Assembly: GCF_900111125.1 (NCBI RefSeq)
Contig: NZ_FOGE01000011.1
Span: forward strand, 94,449 to 158,448
Source: Sphingobium sp. YR768
GTDB taxonomy: Bacteria > Pseudomonadota > Alphaproteobacteria > Sphingomonadales > Sphingomonadaceae
Length of the DNA: 64,000 nt
Direction: 5' to 3'
The position numbers were made by a program, and so were the translations under genes. Of this stretch, positions 36,259-43,743 are shown in pieces. The notes under the pieces are model-generated. The model saw only the letters and a list, made by a program, of their open reading frames with translations, did no database searches and was not told where the DNA came from. How positions within the stretch are numbered: the stretch's first letter is position 1; every line of letters starts with the position of its first letter.

Positions 36259-36734
36259 AGGGTGGCGTTACCGATCGGGTGCTGACCGCCTATCGCATCG
36301 GCGACCCCGACGGCGTCCACCCGATCTACGACAGCGAAGGCGCGCGCCTCTATCCCGGCCGATGGAACACGCCCGCCTGCCCGATCCTCTACACATCGGA
36401 ACATTATTCGACCGCGATGCTGGAAAAGCTGGTCCATGCGGGCAGCGTGCTGCCGCCCAACCAGCATTATATCCGCATCACCATCCCCAACGGCACAAGC
36501 TACGAAATCTTCCAACCCGCCGCCCATCCCGGCTGGGACGGCAAGGATGAAAGCCTGTGCAAGGCCTTCGGCCTGCAATGGTATCGCGAACGCCGCAGCG
36601 CCATCCTGCTCGTCCCCTCCATCCCCGCGCGGGTCGAGCGCAACATCCTCATCAATCCGCAGCATCCGGACGCGGCCGGGATAAACCACGACCTGCCGGA
36701 ACCGGTCTGGTGGGACGAACGGCTTTATGGGTGA
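36255..36734 (+). CDS. RES-domain toxin (NAD+-degrading family)
   Basis: This 159-residue protein has the conserved Arg, Glu and Ser that name the domain, in the context AYRIGDPDG, GARLYPGRWNTPACPILYTSEHYSTAMLE, and SAILLVPSIPARVERNILINPQHPD. RES toxins resemble ADP-ribosyltransferases and stop growth by degrading NAD+. Its GTG start overlaps the antitoxin stop (GTGA). All conserved parts are present, so the pair looks intact. Confidence 0.93.
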   Translation: MKGGVTDRVLTAYRIGDPDGVHPIYDSEGARLYPGRWNTPACPILYTSEHYSTAMLEKLVHAGSVLPPNQHYIRITIPNGTSYEIFQPAAHPGWDGKDESLCKAFGLQWYRERRSAILLVPSIPARVERNILINPQHPDAAGINHDLPEPVWWDERLYG

Positions 36735-36836
36735 GGGGGCTGAGCAATGGCTCTCGGGGGTGTTGGATGCTGGAACAAATTTAGCGTGAAGGGAGGGAGA
36801 AGCGGCCAATAGCAGGCAATTTCAGTCATCCCTTTC

Positions 36837-36991
36837 ACCCTCTCCCGCTTTCGCGGGAGAGGCAACGGAGACTTGGCAGCTTGCTGCCTAGTCGCAGTCG
36901 GTGAGGGTCTTTCTTCTTTCTGGGCAGTAGCTTGCCGCCAGCGAGAAGAAAGACCCTCACCCAACCCTCTCCCGTGAAAAACGGGAGAGGG
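36837..36991. repeat. Nested inverted repeats in a 303-bp non-coding gap
   Basis: The gap between the RES toxin gene and the iclR gene (36735-37037) holds no convincing gene. It contains a CCCTCTCCCGC hairpin at 36837-36861 and a 17-bp perfect stem (GTGAGGGTCTTTCTTCT at 36901-36917 with its complement at 36944-36960). A second CCCTCTCCCG-type hairpin lies at 36965-36991. The outer hairpins are of a dispersed REP-like type. Confidence 0.7.
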
Positions 36992-37037
36992 CTAAGGAAA
37001 GCGGACAGCCTCCTAACACCCAAAATCCGTTACCCCC

Positions 37038-37799
37038 TCAATCCACAGGCCCCTCCGCCGCCGTGAACAGCGCCACCGCCTGCGCCAGTCTGGCGATCGC
37101 ACGCGCCTCCAGTTCCGCGCTGAAACGCGGCAGCGGGATGGCGACGGCAAAGGCGCCGATCGCGATGTCGCCTGCCATCACCGCCATGCCCAGCCCGCAA
37201 ATGCCTGGCGTATATTCCTCGCGGGTGCGGCCGATCCCGGTGGCGCGCACTTCCGTCAGTTCGGCGCGCAGCCGTTCCGTGTCGGTGATGCTGCTGGGCG
37301 TGAAGGCGGGCAGGGCGGCCTGCGTGAAATAGCCGTCCAGTTCGGTGTCGGGCAGCGCGGCGAGCAAGGCCTTGCCCGCCGCCAGACAATGGATCGGGCT
37401 GCGCGTGCCGACGCTGATCGAATAGCGCAGCGACTGTTCCGCCGTCTCGGTGACGATCGCCTCCAGTTGCCAGCCGTCGCGCACGAAGAAGGAGGCCGTC
37501 TCGTTGAGCTGCAACCGCAGCGACTTGACCAGCGGCCGCACCTTGTCCGCCAGCGACAGGCCGATGCGTGGCGAGGCCAGCCGCTCCAGCGCGCCGCCGG
37601 GCAGATATCGCCGCCCGTCCCGCGCCAGATAGTCCCGCTCCACCAGCGTCGCCAGCAGATAGGACAGGCTGCTGACCGGTATCGCCAGCCCCGCCGCGAT
37701 TTCCTGCGCCACCACGCCGGTCGGGCGCGCGACGACATATTCGATGATGTCGATAGTACGCATCGCCGATTTGACGGTGGACGGCGTGGAGCCATTCAT
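37038..37799 (-). CDS. IclR-family transcriptional regulator
   Basis: This 253-residue protein has an N-terminal winged helix (AMRTIDIIEYVVARPTGVVAQEIAAGLAIPVSSLSYLLATLVERDYLARDGRRYLPG) and a C-terminal effector domain with SPIHCLAAGKALLAALPD, EEYTPGICGLGMAV and IGAFAVAIP. IclR proteins often control aromatic catabolism. It lies 15 bp downstream of an NTF2-like gene and so is the third gene of an operon with the methionine-synthase-like gene, which it probably regulates. Confidence 0.92.
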   Translation of the reverse strand: MNGSTPSTVKSAMRTIDIIEYVVARPTGVVAQEIAAGLAIPVSSLSYLLATLVERDYLARDGRRYLPGGALERLASPRIGLSLADKVRPLVKSLRLQLNETASFFVRDGWQLEAIVTETAEQSLRYSISVGTRSPIHCLAAGKALLAALPDTELDGYFTQAALPAFTPSSITDTERLRAELTEVRATGIGRTREEYTPGICGLGMAVMAGDIAIGAFAVAIPLPRFSAELEARAIARLAQAVALFTAAEGPVD

Positions 37800-37814
37800 G
37801 TGCGGCTTACCCCT

Positions 37815-38204
37815 TTAAAATGTCAGGCTGCCCCGCCTTTCGGCAAAGCGCCATTCCCCCTGTACCCGCACGAAACGGTCGTGAAAGCTGCCGACTTTAG
37901 GCGCTCCATCGCCCGTGAACAACAACATCGCGCTTTCGCCGCTGGCATGGCTTTCGTCCAGCACATCGATCACGATATTGGAACAGACATGGCGGGTGGC
38001 GCGCGCCGGGCGACTGCGGAAAGCGGTCAGGATCGCGTCCCGCCCGACAATCCAGTCATCGGGCGCGGTGGGCCGGGCCATCCGCCCATCTTCGGCATAG
38101 AGCGCGGCGACATCCTCCCAGCGCGCGGCATCGTTGAGATTGGCGTAGAGCGCCACCAGCCGGGCGCAATCCTGCTCGATCGCGCGACGTTCGTCCGCCG
38201 TCAT
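37815..38204 (-). CDS. NTF2/SnoaL-like protein
   Basis: This 129-residue protein starts MTADERRAIEQDCARLVALYANLNDAARWEDVAALYAEDGRMARP, the usual opening of the SnoaL_4 group. It ends SFHDRFVRVQGEWRFAERRGSLTF. Its ATG overlaps the stop of the upstream gene (ATGA), so the two are coupled. Related proteins act as lyases or serve as small subunits without cofactor. The reaction is unknown. Confidence 0.85.
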   Translation of the reverse strand: MTADERRAIEQDCARLVALYANLNDAARWEDVAALYAEDGRMARPTAPDDWIVGRDAILTAFRSRPARATRHVCSNIVIDVLDESHASGESAMLLFTGDGAPKVGSFHDRFVRVQGEWRFAERRGSLTF

Positions 38205-39340
38205 AGCCGCGCATCCGCAATATCGGCGCCCGCGCGCAGCGACCGCAGCTTCTTCCAGGTCACGGCCGGGTCGATCTTCCCATAGCCCGCGAAAGTGCCA
38301 AATCCGCAATCGGTGCTGGCGATCACCCGGTCCTTGCCGACGATCCCGGCAAAGCGCTCGATCCGCTGGGCGATCAATTCGGGATGCTCGACATAGTTGG
38401 AGCAGGTGTCGATCAGGCCGGGCGCCAATATCTTGTCGCCGGGCAGCACGCCGCGATCGGCCGCATCGCGCCAGACCGTCCATTCATGCTCATGGCAGGG
38501 ATTGGCCCCTTCGAACAGCACGGTCGCCGGGCGCGCGCGCAGGATGATGTCGATCACCCGTTCCAGCGGAATGTCATGATCGTGCGGCCCTTCATAATTG
38601 CCCCAGCAGATATGCATGCGCATCCGGTCCGCCGGGATATTGGCGGTGGCGGCGTTCAGCGCCTCGACATTGGCGGCCGCGATCTTCAGGAATTCCTCTT
38701 CGCTCGCCTCCTGATAGCCGGTGTGGCGCGACATGGCGAGGTCCGGGCAATCGAGTTGCAGGTCGAATCCCGCCGCCACGATCGTCTCATATTCCTCCCG
38801 CATCGCATCGACCAGATCGGCCAGATAGGCTTCATGGCTGGGATAATGGCGGTTCACCTGAAAGGCGGTGATCAGGCCCGGCGAAGCGGCATTCATGAAG
38901 GCCCGGCCGCTATCCTTGCCCGCCGCCAGCGCCGCCTTGAACCGGGCAATATCCTCATGCAGCGGATCGAGCGTCACCAGCTTCACCGGCCCGATGCAGG
39001 AGGCGCGGGTGAACTCCTGGCTGCCCATGATCGCCGCCAGCTTCTGTCGCAGTTCGGGCAGCGGGGCGAGGTCGGCGGCGGGCTTGCGGTCGATATGCCC
39101 GCCAAAGCCCGACAGCCGCTCGATCATATAGGTGGAATAGCCGACCTTGCCCAATTCGCCGTCGCTGACGATGTCGACCCCGGCTTCCCGCTGCTTCGCC
39201 ACCGCATCGGTGACGGCGCTCTGCACCGCGGCGTCGAAGGCAACGGCGTCATAGGCTTCGCCCTTGTCCCGCGCGAGCAGCAGGGGCGTCAGAGCGTCCC
39301 CGCGCGGCAGGCTGCCGACATGGGTGGTGGCGATGGGCAT
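38201..39340 (-). CDS. Cobalamin-independent methionine-synthase-like protein (MetE C-terminal family)
   Basis: This 379-residue TIM barrel corresponds only to the catalytic C-terminal half of MetE. It begins IATTHVGSLPR and contains DIVSDGELGKVGYSTYM. The zinc ligands expected of the family are present: His and Cys in MHICWGN, Glu in FEGANP and Cys in STDCGFGTF. The usual substrate is a thiol plus a methyl donor, but such stand-alone proteins often act in catabolic C-S or methyl-transfer steps. Coupling to NTF2 and IclR genes and the neighbourhood of O-demethylation suggest methyl or thiol chemistry on a catabolite. This is inference. AGGAGAAGGA precedes the ATG. Confidence 0.85.
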   Translation of the reverse strand: MPIATTHVGSLPRGDALTPLLLARDKGEAYDAVAFDAAVQSAVTDAVAKQREAGVDIVSDGELGKVGYSTYMIERLSGFGGHIDRKPAADLAPLPELRQKLAAIMGSQEFTRASCIGPVKLVTLDPLHEDIARFKAALAAGKDSGRAFMNAASPGLITAFQVNRHYPSHEAYLADLVDAMREEYETIVAAGFDLQLDCPDLAMSRHTGYQEASEEEFLKIAAANVEALNAATANIPADRMRMHICWGNYEGPHDHDIPLERVIDIILRARPATVLFEGANPCHEHEWTVWRDAADRGVLPGDKILAPGLIDTCSNYVEHPELIAQRIERFAGIVGKDRVIASTDCGFGTFAGYGKIDPAVTWKKLRSLRAGADIADARL

Positions 39341-39400
39341 GGGGTGATCCTTCTCCTGATAGCGGATCACCCTGCCATAACTTCACGGATATGGATATAT

Positions 39401-39420
39401 CATAGATATGAAAATCTATG
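39401..39420. promoter_or_regulatory. Inverted repeat upstream of MetE-like/IclR operon
   Basis: CATAGAT-N6-ATCTATG is a perfect 7-bp inverted repeat in an AT-rich stretch 61 bp before the MetE-like start codon. It overlaps the last codons of the ferB-like gene. It could be the operator for the IclR protein of the same operon. Confidence 0.4.
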
Positions 39421-40252
39421 CTGAAGCCTTGCCCTTTTCCAGATCATAGCTGCCCAGGCCGGGCTTATAGCTCTTTTCGTCGATGAACTGGCGGATGCCT
39501 TCCTTGCGGCCTTCGCTCTTGTCATGGAAATTGGCGGCTTCCTGCATGCGGACCAGATAATCCTCCGCCTCGTCATAGGTCATGGTGCCCACGCGGCGAA
39601 CAGCATCCTTGGCGAATTTCAGCGCGACCGGGTTCTTCTTCAGCAGCAGTTCGGCAACCTGCGTGGTCCGCGCCTTGAGCTGGTCCAGCGGCACGCTTTC
39701 ATTGACCAGCCGCATCGCCGCCGCCGCCTTGCCATCGATCAGGTCGCCGGTCAGCGTCAGCCACATGGCGTCGCGCATGGGGAGCAGGTCGACCACCACC
39801 TTGGTCACGCCGCCGCCGGGCAATATGCCCCAGTTGATTTCGGACAGACCGAACTGCGCCTCATCCGCGCAGATGGCGAGATCGCAGGCGAAGAGCGGAC
39901 CGAAGCCGCCGCCGAAACACCAGCCATTGACCATCGCGATCGTCGGCTTCTGATACCAGCGCAGGCGACGGAACCAGCCATAGCTTTCCGCCTGCGACTT
40001 GCGCACGCCGCGCAGGCCTTTGGCTTCGGTTTCTCGGAAATATTCCTTCAGGTCCATGCCTGCCGACCAGGCGCTGCCTTCGCCGCCCAGCACCAGCACG
40101 CCGACATCGTCGCGAAACTCCAGTTCGTCCAGCACTTCCATCATGCGCCGGTTGAGCGTCGGGCTCATCGCGTTGCGCTTGGCGGGGCGGGCGAAATTCA
40201 CCCAGGCGATGCGGTCCTCGACATGTACGGAAACGACGTCCTGCTCTTCCAT
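39416..40252 (-). CDS. ferB: Feruloyl-CoA hydratase/lyase (p-hydroxycinnamoyl-CoA hydratase/lyase)
   Basis: This 278-residue crotonase has features specific to hydroxycinnamoyl-CoA hydratase/lyases: SAWSAGMDLKEYFRETE (about 60-76), the oxyanion region WCFGGGFGPLFACDLAI (about 111-127) and the catalytic Glu138 in FGLSEINWGILPGGG. It also has the long C-terminal REGIRQFIDEKSYKPG. It would convert feruloyl-CoA to vanillin and acetyl-CoA after FerA. Unlike SYK-6, it is not next to ferA. Its upstream region carries both a FerC-type site (40270) and the ATAACGATCGTTAT palindrome (40371), so control is probably shared. Confidence 0.92.
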   Translation of the reverse strand: MEEQDVVSVHVEDRIAWVNFARPAKRNAMSPTLNRRMMEVLDELEFRDDVGVLVLGGEGSAWSAGMDLKEYFRETEAKGLRGVRKSQAESYGWFRRLRWYQKPTIAMVNGWCFGGGFGPLFACDLAICADEAQFGLSEINWGILPGGGVTKVVVDLLPMRDAMWLTLTGDLIDGKAAAAMRLVNESVPLDQLKARTTQVAELLLKKNPVALKFAKDAVRRVGTMTYDEAEDYLVRMQEAANFHDKSEGRKEGIRQFIDEKSYKPGLGSYDLEKGKASA

Positions 40253-40269
40253 GGTCCTGCTCCTGCAAT

Positions 40270-40288
40270 ATGTATCACTAGCATACAA
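40270..40288 (+). promoter_or_regulatory. FerC-type operator upstream of ferB-like gene (site C)
   Basis: ATGTATCACTAGCATACAA contains the inverted repeat TGTAT-N7-ATACA. It matches the sites at 18675, 19174 and 28921, and lies 18 bp upstream of the ferB-like start codon. Confidence 0.6.
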
Positions 40289-40370
40289 TCTGATGCAACA
40301 GGCAGGCAAGCGCTTTTTGCAGGCTCGCCCTCCAGCCGTCCGCTTGACAATCAGGTCATAGCACGAGATG

Positions 40371-40384
40371 ATAACGATCGTTAT
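40371..40384. promoter_or_regulatory. Palindromic operator ATAACGATCGTTAT (site 3)
   Basis: A perfect 14-bp palindrome lies in the divergent region between the ferB-like gene and the SDR-VAO-cytochrome operon, 34 bp before the SDR start. TTGACA at 40344-40349 could be the -35 element for the plus strand. Confidence 0.7.
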
Positions 40385-40417
40385 TAATAGATCGACATGG
40401 TCGGCGAGTGAGGTGAG

Positions 40418-41173
40418 ATGGATGTACAAGGCAAGACGGCGCTCGTCACCGGCGGCGCATCGGGTTTAGGCGCCGCACTGGTGTCCAACTTGCTGTCCGC
40501 AGGCGCCGATATTGTGGTGCTCGATTTGCAGGCCAGCCGCATGCCAGGCGTGCGTTCGATCCTGTGCGACATCACGGATGAGGCGGCGGTGCGCGCCGCC
40601 ATGGCGCAGATCGGCCCGGTTTCGATCCTGGCGAACATGGCCGGGATTGGCGGCATCGGACCCATCGCCACGCCTGCGGGGCCTGGCGATGTCGTCGCTT
40701 TCCGCCGCCTGATCGACGTCAACCTGATCGGCGCTGTCAACGTCACCGCGCATGTCGGGCATCGCATGATCGGCAATATGCCCGATGGTCCCGATGGGAC
40801 ACGCGGCGTGATCCTCAATGCCTGCTCGATTGCTTCCTTTGAAGGGCAGGAGGGCATGGGCGCCTATGCCGCGTCCAAGGCGGCGCTCGCCGCGCTGACG
40901 CTGATCTGGGCGCGCGACCTGTCGCGCCATGCGATCCGCTGCGTCGGCATCGCGCCGGGCTTCTTCGCGACGCCGATGACCGCGGACATGCCGCAAGCGC
41001 TGGTCGATGAACTGGTCGGCGGCATGGAATTTCCACGCCGCGCCGGCACGACTGAGGAATTTGCCGAGGCTGCCCTGTTCCTGATCCGCCAGCCCATGAT
41101 CAATGGCGAAGTCCTGCGGCTCGACGGCGGCGCGCGCCCGCCAGCGCGGACGCGCTGGACCGCGGCGGCCTGA
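40418..41173 (+). CDS. Short-chain dehydrogenase/reductase
   Basis: This 251-residue classical SDR has TGGASGLG, an Asp at the end of strand 2 (VVLDLQASR) that favours NAD(H), ANMAGIGG, the catalytic Ser in NACSIASFEG and Tyr-Lys in YAASKAAL. A C-terminal RLDGGARPP follows. It resembles the type-II 3-hydroxyacyl-CoA dehydrogenase group. As first gene of the operon with the VAO-type flavoprotein and cytochrome, it could oxidise a benzylic or side-chain alcohol to a ketone. Confidence 0.88.
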   Translation: MDVQGKTALVTGGASGLGAALVSNLLSAGADIVVLDLQASRMPGVRSILCDITDEAAVRAAMAQIGPVSILANMAGIGGIGPIATPAGPGDVVAFRRLIDVNLIGAVNVTAHVGHRMIGNMPDGPDGTRGVILNACSIASFEGQEGMGAYAASKAALAALTLIWARDLSRHAIRCVGIAPGFFATPMTADMPQALVDELVGGMEFPRRAGTTEEFAEAALFLIRQPMINGEVLRLDGGARPPARTRWTAAA

Positions 41174-41202
41174 ACCCCTTTCACCACAAGGCAAGACACA
41201 GC

Positions 41203-42735
41203 ATGGCCCAAACGCTCTCCCCCGCCACCATCGCCGCCTTCGCGGCGATCGTCGGCAAGGATCATGTCTTTTTCGATGAGGCCGATCAGGCCAGCTATCA
41301 GGACAAGTTCGCCATCGACGACGCCCGCCACCATCCCGCCGGCGCGGTCGCCCCCGCGACGGTGGAAGAGATTCAGGCGATCGTCCGCATCGCGTCCGAA
41401 CGGGGCGTCGCGCTCTGGCCGATCAGTCGGGGCAAGAATCTGGGCTATGGCGGGTCGGCGCCGCTAATGGCGGGATCGGTGGTGCTGGACCTCAGCCGGA
41501 TGAAGAAGATCGATTATGACGAGGCGAACGGCACGGTCCTGCTGGAGCCGGGCGTCGGCTTCTACGATCTCTACGACTTCCTGAAATCCAAAGGCATGAA
41601 GCACTGGCTCTCGGTGCCCGGCAATAGCTGGGGATCGGTGGTCGGCAATGCGCTGGATCGCGGCATGGGCTATACCCCCTATGGCGAACATGCGACCCGC
41701 ATCTGCGGGATAGAGGCGGTGATGGCGGACGGCATGGTCGTGCGCACCGGCATGGGCGCGCTCGATGGCGCGCCGACCTGGCAGCTTTATCGCTTCGGCT
41801 TCGGCCCCGGCTGGGACCAGATGTTCGTCCAGTCCAATTTCGGCATCGTGACGAAGATGGGCCTGTGGCTGATGCCCGCGCCGGAATCACTGATGGGCAT
41901 GGATCTGGAATTCGACCGGCCGGAGGATCTGGGGCCACTCATCGACGCGATCGCGCCGCTGCGGCGCGAAGGGCTGTTGCAGCAGTCGCCCACCATCGGC
42001 AACTGGCTGCGCGCCGCCGCCGTGGTCACCACCCGCGACCAGTGGACCGACAAGCCCGGCGCGTTGCCCGATGATGTGATCGCCGCGATCCGCAAGAAAT
42101 TCAACGTCGGCTGGTGGGGGGTGAGCCTGCGCCTCTACGGCCGCGAGTCCGTCAATAAGGCGGCCTATGCCATATTGGAGCAGGAACTGGGCAAGCTGAA
42201 GCCCATGTCGCTGCGCCCCACGACATGGAAGACGGGCGAGCCGCTGGAGGCGACCGGCTGGACCGGCACGCCGCTCACCATGCCGATGCAGAATGCAAAC
42301 TGGCATAGCGGGCGGGGCGGCCATATCGGCTTCTCGCCGATCCTGCCGCAATCGGGCGCGGCGGCGCAGGCCCAGTTCCAGCGCACCTACGCCCGCTACA
42401 AGGAATATGGCATGGATTATCAGGCCAGCTTCGCCTTTGGCGAGCGCCACCTCATCAACGTCAACGCCGTGCTGATCAACAAGGATGATGCGGACCTGAT
42501 GGGCCGGGTCGATCCCTTCCTCAAACATCTGATCGCCGACGCGAAGGCGCAGGGTTATGGCGAATATCGCACCCATCTCGACTATATGGACGCGGTCGCG
42601 GGCACCTATGATTATAACAAGGGCGCGCTGGGGCAGCTCAACCGCAAGGTGAAGGATGCGCTCGATCCCAGGGGCATCATCGCGCCGGGCAAGAGCGGCA
42701 TCTGGCCCAGCAGCCGTGCGGGAGGGCAGGGCTGA
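41203..42735 (+). CDS. VAO/p-cresol methylhydroxylase-type flavoprotein
   Basis: This 510-residue FAD enzyme has an N-terminal PCMH-type FAD-binding domain (VEEIQAIVRIASERGVALWPISRGKNLGYGGSAP, with VVLDLSRMKKI and the pyrophosphate loop VPGNSWGSVVGNALDRGMGYTPYGEHATRICG). A C-terminal cap domain ends LDPRGIIAPGKSGIWPS. The family oxidises 4-alkylphenols at the benzylic carbon: p-cresol, eugenol, 4-ethylphenol or vanillyl alcohol. A cytochrome c gene overlapping its stop codon (TGATG) indicates a dehydrogenase that passes electrons to cytochrome, as in PCMH and eugenol hydroxylase, rather than an oxidase. Confidence 0.9.
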   Translation: MAQTLSPATIAAFAAIVGKDHVFFDEADQASYQDKFAIDDARHHPAGAVAPATVEEIQAIVRIASERGVALWPISRGKNLGYGGSAPLMAGSVVLDLSRMKKIDYDEANGTVLLEPGVGFYDLYDFLKSKGMKHWLSVPGNSWGSVVGNALDRGMGYTPYGEHATRICGIEAVMADGMVVRTGMGALDGAPTWQLYRFGFGPGWDQMFVQSNFGIVTKMGLWLMPAPESLMGMDLEFDRPEDLGPLIDAIAPLRREGLLQQSPTIGNWLRAAAVVTTRDQWTDKPGALPDDVIAAIRKKFNVGWWGVSLRLYGRESVNKAAYAILEQELGKLKPMSLRPTTWKTGEPLEATGWTGTPLTMPMQNANWHSGRGGHIGFSPILPQSGAAAQAQFQRTYARYKEYGMDYQASFAFGERHLINVNAVLINKDDADLMGRVDPFLKHLIADAKAQGYGEYRTHLDYMDAVAGTYDYNKGALGQLNRKVKDALDPRGIIAPGKSGIWPSSRAGGQG

Positions 42736-43130
42736 TGCGCCGGGGCATGATCGCGCTGGCGGGCGCCGCGCTGATATTGGCTGGGGCCGCCTGTGGCCGC
42801 GCGACCGAGACGCCGAAGGAGGCGCCAAAGGGACCACCGCCCTTGCCCGCGCCCGAAACCCTTTCGTCGCGGCCGCAAGCGGCGCCGGGCGAGAGGCTCT
42901 ATCTGGAAAAATGCGCCATGTGCCATGGGCCGGGCGGCATGGGAACGGGCCTGTTGGCGCGGCGGGCCGACCAGCCCCTGCTGGAAAAGCGCACCGATCT
43001 GACAGTCGATTATGTGGTGCAGGCGGCGCGCATGGGCATCGGCAATATGCCCGCCATCCCGCGCGGAGAAGTGAGCGACGCGGACCTGCAATTGATTGCG
43101 CAGCATCTGGCCAAGGGGGCAAAGCCATGA
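42735..43130 (+). CDS. Cytochrome c subunit for the VAO/PCMH-type flavoprotein
   Basis: This 131-residue exported protein has a signal sequence (MIALAGAALILAGAACGRA, possibly a lipoprotein signal) and a proline-rich linker. A single c-type haem motif CAMCH (residues 60-64) and the distal Met in GIGNMPAIPR follow. This is the layout of the small cytochrome of p-cresol methylhydroxylase and eugenol hydroxylase. It overlaps the flavoprotein gene by one base and the next gene by four. Confidence 0.9.
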   Translation: MRRGMIALAGAALILAGAACGRATETPKEAPKGPPPLPAPETLSSRPQAAPGERLYLEKCAMCHGPGGMGTGLLARRADQPLLEKRTDLTVDYVVQAARMGIGNMPAIPRGEVSDADLQLIAQHLAKGAKP

Positions 43131-43630
43131 TCGACCTGTCGCGACGCGGCTTTCTGGCGAGCGCGGCGGTCGCTTCGGCAGCGCTGGTTGGCGGGCGGGC
43201 AGAGGCGGCTACGTCGCCGCTTCTGCTGCACGATGCGCAATTGGCGGCCGGCCGCCGCTTCGCCGCCCATGTGCAATATCTGGGCGGACAGGCTGTGGCG
43301 CTGGATGGCGATCGGGTGCGGCAGATGCAGGCTTTGCTCGCTTCTGCACCGGCGGCGATCTTTGCCGTGACACGGCGGAGTGACGAACTGCTGGTCGGTG
43401 AGATCGCGGCCGAGGCGGGCTATCGCGGGGTTGCGTTGGTTTGTCATGATAATGGGCGTATGACGGCTAACTGTGGGTCGGATGGCGCTGCCGTTGCCAG
43501 ATTAGCGCACCTTTCCGGCGCATCATGGCCGGAATCCTTTGCCGAACTGGCGTTGGATAAGATCGGCCAGTGCACCGTTGCACCCGACAGTCGCATCATG
43601 ACTGCCCTCAGTTGGGTGCTGGTTAAATAA
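43127..43630 (+). CDS. Tat-exported protein of unknown function
   Basis: This 167-residue protein begins MIDLSRRGFLASAAVASAALVGG, a twin-arginine signal (SRRGFL). The mature part of about 140 residues has AVTRRSDELLVGEIAAEAGYRGVALVCHDNG and a Cys near the end. I do not recognise a family. It is coupled by ATGA overlap to the cytochrome c gene, so it probably assists the periplasmic alkylphenol oxidation system, for example as an assembly factor or third subunit. Confidence 0.75.
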   Translation: MIDLSRRGFLASAAVASAALVGGRAEAATSPLLLHDAQLAAGRRFAAHVQYLGGQAVALDGDRVRQMQALLASAPAAIFAVTRRSDELLVGEIAAEAGYRGVALVCHDNGRMTANCGSDGAAVARLAHLSGASWPESFAELALDKIGQCTVAPDSRIMTALSWVLVK

Positions 43631-43643
43631 CAAACCCTATCCC

Positions 43644-43729
43644 CCGTTCGGGCTGAGCCTGTCGAAGCCCCGTTCTTCTTCGCAATCTCGAAAGAAAGAA
43701 CGGTCCTTCGACAAGCTCAGGACGAACGG
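43644..43729. repeat. Intergenic inverted repeat, CTGAGC-TGTCGAAG type
   Basis: Two 34-nt arms (43644-43677 and 43696-43729) are almost fully complementary and contain CTTCGACAAGCTCAGGACGAAC-like sequence. This is a dispersed element frequent in sphingomonads. It lies between convergent genes and may act as a transcription barrier. Confidence 0.8.
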
Positions 43730-43743
43730 CCCTTATATACCAG

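Noticed and set aside
39416..40252. Ordinary beta-oxidation enoyl-CoA hydratase
   Set aside because: The FGLSEINWGI segment, the SAWSAGMDLKEYF segment and the long C-terminus are those of hydroxycinnamoyl-CoA hydratase/lyases.
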